Assembly: GCA_029261675.1 (NCBI GenBank)
Contig: JAJDBA010000026.1
Coordinates: 1 to 15,250, forward strand
Source of the DNA: Nitrospinaceae bacterium
Lineage (GTDB): Bacteria; Nitrospinota; Nitrospinia; Nitrospinales; VA-1
Reading direction: 5' to 3'
Length of the DNA stretch: 15,250 nucleotides
Under the pieces are notes generated by a model. The model had not been told where the DNA came from. It worked only from the letters and a program-made list of their open reading frames with translations, and made no database searches. Shown piece by piece: positions 1-7,660 of this stretch; the stretch's first letter is position 1, and the number at the start of each line of letters is the position of its first letter. The translations under genes and the position numbers were made by a program.

Positions 1-2373
1 AAACAGGTACTTCATAGTGAGGATAGGACCGTCTTGTTCTATGGCAGTTAAAGAGCTAAACCTTTTAGCTTTGGCTCGGCTTTCAATTTCTTTTATCATG
101 AGATCATATTTTTCTTTATTGGTCTCATCTCGGTGCATCACCGTTACTTCTAAGTCGTAGGGGCCGCCCGGAGGCAGGTAAATCAATGCTGTGCCACTAC
201 GTATATAGGTGAACATCCCTTGGTCATTAGGGTCAAAGGATGGATTTGACTTGTTCATTCGATGTTTGAGGCCATAATTTTTTTCATAATTATGGCCGGT
301 AAAATACAGATTAGGTGATTTTCTGAAAATCAGTTTTTCTGTCTGCCAATTTGTTTTATCTTTGCTGGTCAGGCTCCATAGGTGAGGCAGATCATCGGTT
401 TCAATGAACTCAGAGGGAAGTGCGTCAACATAGTTGGCTTTTTCTACGCTGGTCGATTTATTATATTTTTGTAAATATAGATGTCGGGTCGGAACGACTC
501 TATATCCTGAGAAAGCTTGGTTTCCAAAATAAACATCTGAACTTTCTCTGGGTTCAAACAGAAAAAACGCCTTCTTGTCTTCGTATTTAACTCGATTGAT
601 TTCTGAAAAAAAGGATGGATTCATTATTGATCCTCGGTCTTCCTGGGCACCCAATTTTTTTAAATAAACAAAACGAGGAATAAATAGAGATCCTGTAAAG
701 CAAATAAGGGCGGTAATGTAAGCCGAGGTAGTAATAAATTTCCAGTCAGACTTCTTGCTAATTTTAAAGTAGGTCCAAAAATTATTATCCGATCTGAAGA
801 TAATAACCAGCGGCAGCAACATGACAAAATAAGTGCAAGGGAGGAAGTATTGAGCACCTTTTGCCTGAGCGTACCCTGATGATTGGCTTATCAAAGAATA
901 CAACATCACTGTTGCAACTAATGCTGAATAAATCCCAATTAAATGCCATGTTTTTTTGTTAGATTTTAGATTGGGTTTTGCTAGAACAATCATCGTAAGG
1001 CCTGCGGCTAAAACTATGAAACCTGAGGTTATTCCCCAGGGAATGATTGCTTGCACTAGTTTGCTTTCAAGTGCATATGGATAAAAATGTTGTATGGATA
1101 AAAATCCGTACATTTGTGCCCACCATTGTTCAGAAAAGACAGGCAAACTCAGGCCCTCGCCCTCTTGACTCAAGATCGAATTTGTATTCGGGTTTAGTAA
1201 TGTAGCAAATACTTTGTCGAAAAAAACAAGTGAATTTTTTAAGGCAGTTGTATGTGTAATCAAGGCAAAGATAGCTAGGCTTCCCCATCCCCAGAAAGTA
1301 CATGTTTTTCTTTGCCAACTTAATTTAATCTTTCCATCTTGTTGATCCGGTGTAGAGAGTTTTGGGTAAAAACAATAAAGCGAGGCCACTGTCATGAGTG
1401 GAAATAATATGGGAATAAAATGGATATAGTTCGCGATCCAGCAGGTTGAAATGCTTGCGATGTAGGTTTTTAATCCAGCAATGGAGAAAAGCCTTACATA
1501 TGGCACCGCTCCGAGGAAAAGACCTAAAACCGTAACGCTCATGGTCTGGGCAGCATAATGATTATATATAGATGAAACATAAGAATGCGATCCGGTAAAT
1601 AACAGGGCCGCAAAAATAGCAGGGATCCATCCGAAAGAACGAAAGAAACCAAAAACGGAGGCTATGAGACAAGCATAAAGAAATGCCTGAACTGCAAAAT
1701 AGGCAGGGTAATTGGTGTCACCAGAAAGAAAGTGGAATTGGGCGTAAGGAGCAAAAATCGGCGTATATATTACGAACCTTAATGCCATTAAAGTCCCATG
1801 AGAGTCTGCATCTGGAGGATTGATAAATTCTGGGGAAAGGGCTTTAAACTCATCCGTATAAGTCATGTTCGACATATGTTTAATATGATGAATTCTTTTT
1901 TGTAAGCTTGCTCCTTCTTCAAACCCAGCAGCAGAAAGATTGAAATCATCCAGTCTTTTGGCAATGTCTGAATAATTACCGATATCTCCTCCACCTTCAG
2001 TGAAAGGCCCGTATTGCTGGTTCCAGTGGAGGGGAAGAAAGAAGATGTTTGCCAGAATAAGAAATACGCCAAGGATCTTTAAATGCTTTTTCACCAGTTG
2101 TTTAAAGTGTGCTCCATCAAAAAGCTTAAATATATTCCCGAACTTTCCATAGGCATAAACAATAAGGATAATAATGCCCAGCGCCCAAGCCTGTCTGATT
2201 GACATGCATACCCATGCACCAGAAAAATATATAAGAGATAGAAAATAACTGAATCCTATCTGAACAGCAGTTGGAAGCTTTTTCTCTGTTTGGGAAGTAA
2301 ATATAACCTCAGCCAAAACTGCCGACATCATATAAATGACGATCAAAATGAATAAGACATGGATTAAAAACAT
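1..2373 (-). CDS. Multi-pass membrane protein, possible GT-C-like glycosyltransferase (left tandem copy, 3' end off the window)
   Basis: The frame is open from an ATG at 2371-2373 to the left edge, giving 791 residues without a stop. The C-terminus, probably a few dozen residues, lies outside the window. The protein is a close paralogue of the next gene upstream: 46 of the first 63 residues and 87 of the last 109 visible residues match by eye. It begins with a hydrophobic segment (MFLIHVLFILIVIYMM) and has about a dozen predicted membrane segments up to roughly residue 565. A soluble loop at about 116-222 carries GGDI, LDDFNLSAA and INPPDAD. A soluble beta-rich C-terminal domain follows, with YLPPGGPYDLEV. 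Many transmembrane helices, a large early loop with conserved acidic residues and a soluble tail suggest a GT-C (GT39-like) glycosyltransferase working on the periplasmic side. That is inference, and I recognise no named family. An AAGGA ribosome site lies 8 nt before the start. Confidence 0.85.
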   Translation of the reverse strand, partial: MFLIHVLFILIVIYMMSAVLAEVIFTSQTEKKLPTAVQIGFSYFLSLIYFSGAWVCMSIRQAWALGIIILIVYAYGKFGNIFKLFDGAHFKQLVKKHLKILGVFLILANIFFLPLHWNQQYGPFTEGGGDIGNYSDIAKRLDDFNLSAAGFEEGASLQKRIHHIKHMSNMTYTDEFKALSPEFINPPDADSHGTLMALRFVIYTPIFAPYAQFHFLSGDTNYPAYFAVQAFLYACLIASVFGFFRSFGWIPAIFAALLFTGSHSYVSSIYNHYAAQTMSVTVLGLFLGAVPYVRLFSIAGLKTYIASISTCWIANYIHFIPILFPLMTVASLYCFYPKLSTPDQQDGKIKLSWQRKTCTFWGWGSLAIFALITHTTALKNSLVFFDKVFATLLNPNTNSILSQEGEGLSLPVFSEQWWAQMYGFLSIQHFYPYALESKLVQAIIPWGITSGFIVLAAGLTMIVLAKPNLKSNKKTWHLIGIYSALVATVMLYSLISQSSGYAQAKGAQYFLPCTYFVMLLPLVIIFRSDNNFWTYFKISKKSDWKFITTSAYITALICFTGSLFIPRFVYLKKLGAQEDRGSIMNPSFFSEINRVKYEDKKAFFLFEPRESSDVYFGNQAFSGYRVVPTRHLYLQKYNKSTSVEKANYVDALPSEFIETDDLPHLWSLTSKDKTNWQTEKLIFRKSPNLYFTGHNYEKNYGLKHRMNKSNPSFDPNDQGMFTYIRSGTALIYLPPGGPYDLEVTVMHRDETNKEKYDLMIKEIESRAKAKRFSSLTAIEQDGPILTMKYLF

Positions 2374-2484
2374 TTAAGCTATCCTTTTAATCATGATTTT
2401 AGACAAATTTCTTTTAATTAAAATATCGGACTCAAAAGGGGATAGAGTAATTTTTATTTTATTGTCTGTGTCTAGCTGCCGACT
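2374..2484 (-). other. Out-of-frame 36-codon continuation of the right membrane paralogue (probable frameshift scar)
   Basis: The annotated frame of the upstream gene stops with TAG at 2483-2485. The frame shifted by one base stays open from there for 36 codons and ends with TAA at 2374-2376, directly against the ATG at 2373 (gct taa atg). The encoded peptide looks like the end of a beta domain: SRQLDTDNK followed by IKITLSPFESDILIKR, with alternating hydrophobic residues and the LxPFE turn common in C-terminal beta-strands. Leaving out a single T at 2485 joins the frames as KDIVAE-SRQLD and would give an 862-residue protein. I see this as decayed or mis-sequenced coding DNA rather than as spacer. 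The matching end of the other paralogue is off the window, so it cannot be compared here. Confidence 0.5.
2382..2386 (-). promoter_or_regulatory. Ribosome binding site of the left membrane paralogue
   Basis: AAGGA on the minus strand, 8 nt before the ATG at 2373. It lies inside the out-of-frame continuation of the upstream gene, so initiation here may once have been coupled to translation of that gene. Confidence 0.55.
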
Positions 2485-4963
2485 ACTCTGCAACGATATC
2501 TTTTCCATCCAGCCTGGCGCTGAACCAATATTCTGAATCATACCTGCATACCGGAGAGAGTCTGGATGAGTCACTTTTTTCAAATTGATACTTCATGGTG
2601 AGAATAGGACCATCTTGGTTTATAGAATTTAAAGATTTAAACTTTCCAGCTTTGGCTCTAGATTCAATTTCCTCGGCCATGAGATCATATTTTTCTTTAT
2701 TTGTTTCATCTCTATGCATCACCTTTACTTCCAAGTCATAGGGGCCTCCGGGAGGTAGATAAACCATCGCTGTGCCATTACGAATGTAGGAGAACATCCC
2801 TTGGTCGCTGGAATCAAATGATGGGTTTAACCTGCTCATCCGATGCTTGAGGCCATAATTTTTTTCATAAGCATTCCCTGTGAAATACAGATTGGGAGAT
2901 TCTCTGAAAACCAGTTTTTCTGCCTGCCAATTTATTTTGTCTTTACTCCATAGGGACCATAAATGGGGTAAGTCATTTGGTTCGATAAAATCAGAAGGGG
3001 GTGCATCGACATAAATCCCCTTGGATGCTTCTGTGGGATTATCATATCTGGGTAAAGAGGCATATCGGATTGGCACAACCCGGTAGTCTGAGAAAGGCTG
3101 ATTGCCAAAATATGTGTCCGAGGGTTTTCTGGGTTCAAAAAGCACAAATGCCTTATCGTCTTCGGATGTTATTCTTTTTGCTTCTGAAAAGAAAGAAGGG
3201 TGGATGATAACCGCACTATCTTCCTGATTTCCAAATCGCTCTAAACTCACCCATCGCGGTATCATGAGGGTTACTGCAAAACAGACAAGGCTGATCATGT
3301 AGCTTGCAGCAATAATAAATTCCCCACTGGATTTTTTCCCGTTGCGAAAAAATATTAGGAAGTTTTTATTTGATCTGAAGAAAATAACCAGCGGTAACAA
3401 CATTATAAAATAGACACAAGGAAGCAGGTAATGAGAACTTTTCAATTGGAAATACGCTCCTCCCTGCCCTATCGGAGCATATAAAAGCACCGTTGAAATC
3501 AAGGCAGAATAGATACCAATTAAATGCCATAATTTTTTATTGGATTCTATTTCGGAGATGGAATGAGGTTTTAATCTGGACATAACCACCATTGCCAGTC
3601 CTGCGGCGGATACAATAAAAGCGGCTGTAATTCCCAGGGGAAAAATTGCCTCAACCAGTTTGTTTCCCTTGTCAGGCAGAACAAAAGGCGGGAGATCATA
3701 GTGAGATACAAAACCGTATGTCTGTGCCCACCAGTGTTCAGAAAAAACGGGTATGCTTTCTCCCGTTCTCATTGGTTTAGTACCAGTTCCTACTCCAATC
3801 ATTGATTTTATCCATGTCAAAGAGTGTTCTACCACTATCCAATTGGCCATGAGTCCAAAGATTGTCAGACTTCCACATCCTGTGAAAAAGGATAATTTCT
3901 GAAACCCATTTTTTTTAGGCTCTTCTATTTGTTGTTTAGGGGTGACGGGCACCGGATAAAACCGATGAAGCGACGCAAGTGTAAACAGCGGTAATAAAAT
4001 GGGAATATAGTGATTGTAGTTTGTAAACCAACAAATTGAAATGCCTGTAATGTAGGTTTTTAATCCTGTTAAGGAGAAGAGTCTTACGTGCAACACTGCT
4101 CCGAGGACAAGAGCTAAAACCATGCTGCTCAAATTTTGAAAAAGAAAATGGTTATAAAAAGCCGCGATATAAGTTTGAGAGCTTGTAAATACCAGTATCG
4201 AGAAAATTGCTGGCACACGGCCAAAGGCACGGAAAAAACCAAAAACCGAGGTTATGAAACAAGTATAAACAAACGCCATAACTGCAAAGTGGGCGGGGTA
4301 ATTGGTGGCACCAGAAAGAAAATGGAACTGGGTGGAGGGGGTAAAAACCTGATAAGGAAAATTAAAACTAAATATCCGGATTGTTGCTTGGTAGTCTGCA
4401 TCTGGCGGATTGATGGATTCTGGAGGTAGCGCCAAAAAATCATCCGTAAATGTTAAGTTTAACATGTGTTTTATATTGCTCAATCTTTTGCTGAAGCTTG
4501 CTCCTTCCTCAAATGACGCAGCGGAAAGATTGAAATCGTCCAGTTTTTTGGCAGGATCGGAATGGTGGATGATATCTCCCCCCACCCGTGCAAAAGGTCC
4601 GTATTGTCTATCCCAATGCATGGGAAGAAAGAATAGATTCGCCAAAATTAGAAATACACTAAGAAGCTGTAAATGTTTTTTAAGCAGTTGTTTAAACTGT
4701 GCTCCATCAAAAGGCTTAAATATATTTCCAAACTTTCCATAGGTATAAGAGATGAGGAGTAAAAGGCCTAATACCCAAGCCTGCCGGATAGACATTAGGA
4801 GCCAGGCTCCGGAGAAATAAATAAGGGACAGTAAATAACTGAATCCTATTCGAACTGCAGTAGGAAGCTTTTTCTCTAACTCGGAGGAGAATATAATTTC
4901 TGCCAAAATAGCCGACATCGTATAAATAGCCGCAAATATTCCAAGGGTATGAACTAAAAACAT
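2483..4963 (-). CDS. Multi-pass membrane protein, possible GT-C-like glycosyltransferase (right tandem copy, apparently truncated)
   Basis: An 826-residue product. Hydrophobic segments lie near residues 1-25, 38-58, 61-75, 98-115, 225-245, 250-270, 276-295, 303-333, 360-378, 440-461, 478-496, 510-528 and 548-568. The first large loop (about 116-222) holds QYGPF, GGDI (D130), LDDFNLSAA, FEEGAS and NPPDAD, all conserved in the tandem copy. Another conserved loop motif is PVFSEHWWAQTYGF (about 405-418). From about 570 the chain is soluble and beta-rich (YFGNQPFSDYRVVP, YFTG, YLPPGGPYDLEV). The topology fits a GT-C transferase using a lipid-linked sugar, but no diagnostic catalytic motif is certain. 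O-antigen ligase or polymerase, or a family of unknown function, remain possible. The ATG at 4961-4963 has AAGGA 6 nt upstream and matches the start of the paralogue. The stop at 2483 looks premature, as described for the adjacent out-of-frame segment. Confidence 0.85.
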   Translation of the reverse strand: MFLVHTLGIFAAIYTMSAILAEIIFSSELEKKLPTAVRIGFSYLLSLIYFSGAWLLMSIRQAWVLGLLLLISYTYGKFGNIFKPFDGAQFKQLLKKHLQLLSVFLILANLFFLPMHWDRQYGPFARVGGDIIHHSDPAKKLDDFNLSAASFEEGASFSKRLSNIKHMLNLTFTDDFLALPPESINPPDADYQATIRIFSFNFPYQVFTPSTQFHFLSGATNYPAHFAVMAFVYTCFITSVFGFFRAFGRVPAIFSILVFTSSQTYIAAFYNHFLFQNLSSMVLALVLGAVLHVRLFSLTGLKTYITGISICWFTNYNHYIPILLPLFTLASLHRFYPVPVTPKQQIEEPKKNGFQKLSFFTGCGSLTIFGLMANWIVVEHSLTWIKSMIGVGTGTKPMRTGESIPVFSEHWWAQTYGFVSHYDLPPFVLPDKGNKLVEAIFPLGITAAFIVSAAGLAMVVMSRLKPHSISEIESNKKLWHLIGIYSALISTVLLYAPIGQGGAYFQLKSSHYLLPCVYFIMLLPLVIFFRSNKNFLIFFRNGKKSSGEFIIAASYMISLVCFAVTLMIPRWVSLERFGNQEDSAVIIHPSFFSEAKRITSEDDKAFVLFEPRKPSDTYFGNQPFSDYRVVPIRYASLPRYDNPTEASKGIYVDAPPSDFIEPNDLPHLWSLWSKDKINWQAEKLVFRESPNLYFTGNAYEKNYGLKHRMSRLNPSFDSSDQGMFSYIRNGTAMVYLPPGGPYDLEVKVMHRDETNKEKYDLMAEEIESRAKAGKFKSLNSINQDGPILTMKYQFEKSDSSRLSPVCRYDSEYWFSARLDGKDIVAE

Positions 4964-4969
4964 TTGAGA

Positions 4970-4974
4970 TCCTT
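4970..4974 (-). promoter_or_regulatory. Ribosome binding site of the right membrane paralogue
   Basis: AAGGA on the minus strand, 6 nt before the ATG at 4963, supporting that start. It overlaps one arm of an 8-bp inverted repeat: CTTATTTT in the transcript at 5018-5025 and AAAATAAG at 4972-4979. Confidence 0.55.
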
Positions 4975-5093
4975 ATTTTCTTCTGAATGGCAACATGGGG
5001 CTAACAAGGCTAAGTGTAAAATAAGCGGAAGAATTTTAATGGTTTCTCTTGTTCGCTATTCGTCTGGGAACAGGTGGAATTTAATATTGCTTA

Positions 5094-6194
5094 TTAAACT
5101 AACGATTTGGTTAAGCAAGCTGTGATTGCTTCTGCGGCATTACCTGAGCCGTAAGGTTTGGCAGAGAAATCAGGTTTCCATTCTCCGGAAACTAATTGAT
5201 CCAGAGCCTGCCTCGTTTTTATTGTGTCTGCGCCAACGAGTTTGCTGGAGCCGCACTCGATAGTTTCGATCCATTCGGTTTCATCCCTAAGTGTTAAACA
5301 AGGAGTTTGAAGGAAGAAGGCTTCTTTTTGCATGCCGCCACTATCCGTCATAATTGCTTTGGCATTCTGTAGCAAAGTTATCGTTTCCAGATAGGGTGCG
5401 GGGTCAATGACCTGAATCGAGTTAGAAATTTGGAAGTTTTTTTCAGAAAGTATTTTCCGTGTTCTGGGGTGCAAAGCGAGAATCACTGAGCCAATAGTCT
5501 CAGCGGCTTCTTCTAATGACTGTAGGATTGCCTTCAACCGGTCAAGATGGTCTGTATTTTCGGCTCTATGAACCGTGGCCAGAATGTATTTATCTGGCTC
5601 GATACTGAGGGAGCCAAGTATTGCTCGGTTGGCTTTTTGCTGGTAATACAACATTCCGTCATACATGAGATCGCCTACATACTCAACACCGTTAGTAATT
5701 CCTTCCTTTTCTAAATTCGTGACAGAAGTTTGTGTGGGGCAAAATAGCCAATTAGAAACATGGTCGGATAAAACGCGGTTCACTTCCTCCGGCATTTTTC
5801 TATTGAAGCTTCGTAAGCCTGCTTCTATATGAGCAACGGGAATATGAAGTTTTGCTGCAGCCAAGGCACCTGCAAGGGTTGAGTTGGTATCGCCATAAAC
5901 CAAAAGGCAATCAGGTCGTTCTTGCTGTAATACGTCCTCAATTTTTTCCAGCATTTTTCCCGTTTGAGCGCCTTGCGTGCCCGACCCGATATTAAGATGA
6001 AAGTGGGGTTGTGGAATATCTAACTCTTGAAAGAAGTTGTCGCTCATGTTGGGGTCGTAATGCTGGCCGGTATGGACGATCTTTTCTTCAATAAATAAAT
6101 TTTCGGGCTTCGAGTTATGATTTGAAATGGCCCGAGAAAGCGTAGCCGCTTTTATAAATTGAGGTCGGGCTCCTACTACCGTTACAATTTTCAT
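5094..6194 (-). CDS. wecB: UDP-N-acetylglucosamine 2-epimerase, non-hydrolysing (WecB family)
   Basis: 366 residues, full length for the family. The cytosolic enzyme interconverts UDP-GlcNAc and UDP-ManNAc, and related members act on diacetamido-uronates (WbpI type). Family motifs are intact: VGARPQFIKA at 7-16, HTGQHYD at 41-47, YGDTNSTLAGALAA at 100-113, HIEAGLRSF at 122-130, MPEEVNR at 134-140, ATVHRAEN at 206-213, LHPRTRK at 241-247 and TDSGGMQKEA at 283-292. The expected catalytic positions are present (D102, E124, E136/E137, H209). AGGA lies 7 nt before the ATG at 6194. It sits 67 bp downstream of a UDP-sugar C6 dehydrogenase, so UDP-ManNAcA is the simplest joint product. No aminotransferase or acetyltransferase of the diacetamido route is in the window. 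The family is certain; the exact substrate, and hence the symbol, is less so. Confidence 0.93.
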   Translation of the reverse strand: MKIVTVVGARPQFIKAATLSRAISNHNSKPENLFIEEKIVHTGQHYDPNMSDNFFQELDIPQPHFHLNIGSGTQGAQTGKMLEKIEDVLQQERPDCLLVYGDTNSTLAGALAAAKLHIPVAHIEAGLRSFNRKMPEEVNRVLSDHVSNWLFCPTQTSVTNLEKEGITNGVEYVGDLMYDGMLYYQQKANRAILGSLSIEPDKYILATVHRAENTDHLDRLKAILQSLEEAAETIGSVILALHPRTRKILSEKNFQISNSIQVIDPAPYLETITLLQNAKAIMTDSGGMQKEAFFLQTPCLTLRDETEWIETIECGSSKLVGADTIKTRQALDQLVSGEWKPDFSAKPYGSGNAAEAITACLTKSLV

Positions 6195-6200
6195 TGAGAT

Positions 6201-6204
6201 TCCT
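6201..6204 (-). promoter_or_regulatory. Ribosome binding site of the 2-epimerase gene
   Basis: AGGA on the minus strand, 7 nt before the ATG at 6194, in the 67-bp spacer behind the dehydrogenase stop codon. Confidence 0.5.
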
Positions 6205-6261
6205 AATATTCAGGACGATGGATCTTGCGGTTGGGAAAAAATATTGCGCATTGATTTGTTT

Positions 6262-7566
6262 TCAGGCTTTGATGATATGTTTTGCAGATTCAAGATATTT
6301 ACCGCGCGAATCAATAATAAGTTGAGCATTATCTTTGATCATGGCGTAATCGAATTTGTCGTGATCTGTTGCCAACAAAAGACAATCATATTCTGCTATT
6401 GTTTTCGGGTTAAGTGGAATGCTGGATAGGTCGAATTGGTGTTCGCGCATTTTAGGGAAAACCGGGATATGCGGGTCACTGTAGGAGATCTCTGCGCCCA
6501 GTTCGCGTAATTTCTCCATTAATAGGACAGACGGAGATTCGCGCATATCATCCACGTTCTTTTTATAAGAAATTCCAAGGATTAAAATTCGACTCCCATT
6601 GACCGATTTTTTGTTGGAGTTGAGTGCTTGTGTGGTTTTTGTAACGACGAAGTTCGATACGGAAGTATTTATTTCGCCAGCGAGTTCTATGAATCGGGTA
6701 TGCAGGCCAAATTCTCGAGCTTTCCATGTAAGATAAAAGGGGTCAATGGGAATGCAGTGCCCACCCAGGCCGGGGCCGGGGTAGTAAGGAACAAAACCGA
6801 AAGGCTTTGTCGCCGCCGCACGGATCACCTCATGAATATCAATTCCCATTTTATCGGCGATGATTTTCATTTCATTTACTAAACCAATATTGACAGCACG
6901 ATGAATATTTTCGAGTAACTTGGTCAATTCGGCTGCTCTTGTGGAACTGACAGGAACAACCTCATCGATGATTGCGCCATAGAGAGCGGCGCCAATTTCC
7001 AGACAGTTTTCAGTGATTCCACCATATACTTTTGGGATGGTTTTTGTGGTGAAATCTAGGTTCCCAGGATCTTCACGTTCAGGTGAATATAGTAGAAATA
7101 AATCCTTACCTACCTTTAATCCGCCTGCTTCCATTCGCGGCATCAGTTCTTCGTCGGTAGTTCCAGGGTAAGTGGTGGACTCTAAAGAAACCACCTGTCC
7201 TTTTCGAAGATAAGGGCTCAGAGTTTCTATAGTATTAATGATAAAAGAAATATCAGGCTCTCTGTATTTATTTAAAGGAGTAGGCACGCAAAGAATGAGC
7301 GCATCGACTTCACCCGTCCGGCTGAAGTCCGTCGTGGCCTCGAAGAGTGATTTTCGGGCCGAGGAAATATCTTCAGGAGTAATGTGTTCGATATAACTGA
7401 GGCCAGCATTCAATTTCTCAACCTTGTTATTATCGACATCAAAGCCGAGTACTTTATACCCTGTCTCACAGAAGCGAAGCATCAAGGGTAAGCCAACATA
7501 TCCTAAGCCCACAATGCCAATAACTGCTTCTCTTGATTTAATTTTTTCTAAAAGTTGATTTTTCAT
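6262..7566 (-). CDS. UDP-N-acetyl-hexosamine 6-dehydrogenase (WbpA/WecC/TviB-type nucleotide-sugar dehydrogenase)
   Basis: 434 residues, typical for UDP-sugar C6 dehydrogenases, which oxidise the C6 alcohol to a carboxylate using two NAD+. The Rossmann motif GIVGLGYVGLP lies at 17-27 and VPTPLN at 94-99. The central domain carries LESTTYPGTT (128-137), LYSPERE(D)PG (159-168) and AAELTKLLEN (211-220). The catalytic cysteine is C271 in GLGGHCIPIDP (266-276), and the UDP-binding domain has GISYKKNVDDMRESP (331-345). The GxSYIEHI segment at 55-62 and overall length are closer to the UDP-GlcNAc/UDP-GalNAc 6-dehydrogenase group (WbpA, TviB) than to UDP-glucose dehydrogenase, so I leave the symbol open. 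The ribosome site is weak (AAAG in ttaaagttatcc). The start is supported by normal N-terminal spacing to the Rossmann motif. It lies between the carbamoyltransferase fusion (94 bp upstream) and the epimerase (67 bp downstream), probably in one transcript. Confidence 0.92.
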   Translation of the reverse strand: MKNQLLEKIKSREAVIGIVGLGYVGLPLMLRFCETGYKVLGFDVDNNKVEKLNAGLSYIEHITPEDISSARKSLFEATTDFSRTGEVDALILCVPTPLNKYREPDISFIINTIETLSPYLRKGQVVSLESTTYPGTTDEELMPRMEAGGLKVGKDLFLLYSPEREDPGNLDFTTKTIPKVYGGITENCLEIGAALYGAIIDEVVPVSSTRAAELTKLLENIHRAVNIGLVNEMKIIADKMGIDIHEVIRAAATKPFGFVPYYPGPGLGGHCIPIDPFYLTWKAREFGLHTRFIELAGEINTSVSNFVVTKTTQALNSNKKSVNGSRILILGISYKKNVDDMRESPSVLLMEKLRELGAEISYSDPHIPVFPKMREHQFDLSSIPLNPKTIAEYDCLLLATDHDKFDYAMIKDNAQLIIDSRGKYLESAKHIIKA

Positions 7567-7660
7567 AAAGGATAACTTTAAAAATTATATTCTTTATTAA
7601 CGGCAAAAATGGGCTTTCACCTAACCTTTGTATGGAGTTAATTTAAATGAAGGTTTGTTT

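Larger units (their letters stand above)
1..4963 (-). repeat. Tandem gene duplication (two copies of the membrane protein gene)
   Basis: The left unit (1-2373) aligns with 2582-4963 over its whole visible length in the same orientation, with only a few codons of net length difference. DNA similarity is obvious by eye, for example the shared stretch catgagatcatatttttctt at about 98-117 and 2679-2698. The copies differ most around residues 340-360, the loop at about 380-440, and the linker near 465-475, where the right copy has extra residues. Confidence 0.9.

Noticed and set aside
1130..2072. Short minus-strand open frames inside the left membrane paralogue
   Set aside because: The main frame is open through the whole region to the window edge and matches the tandem copy, so these are out-of-frame shadows. 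The paralogue is not broken here.
2374..2583. Independent 69-codon gene on the minus strand
   Set aside because: Its first third overlaps the C-terminal coding region of the membrane protein in another frame, and it has no ribosome site of its own. The non-overlapping part is better explained as a frameshifted continuation of that protein.
4136..4742. Open frames on the plus strand opposite the right membrane paralogue
   Set aside because: They lie opposite a conserved, duplicated coding region, and their peptides are unrelated to known folds.
7584..7589. TATAAT on the minus strand just before the dehydrogenase start
   Set aside because: No -35 at a usable distance, and the start codon would be only about 10 nt from the transcript start. 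It sits in an AT-rich spacer where chance matches are common.
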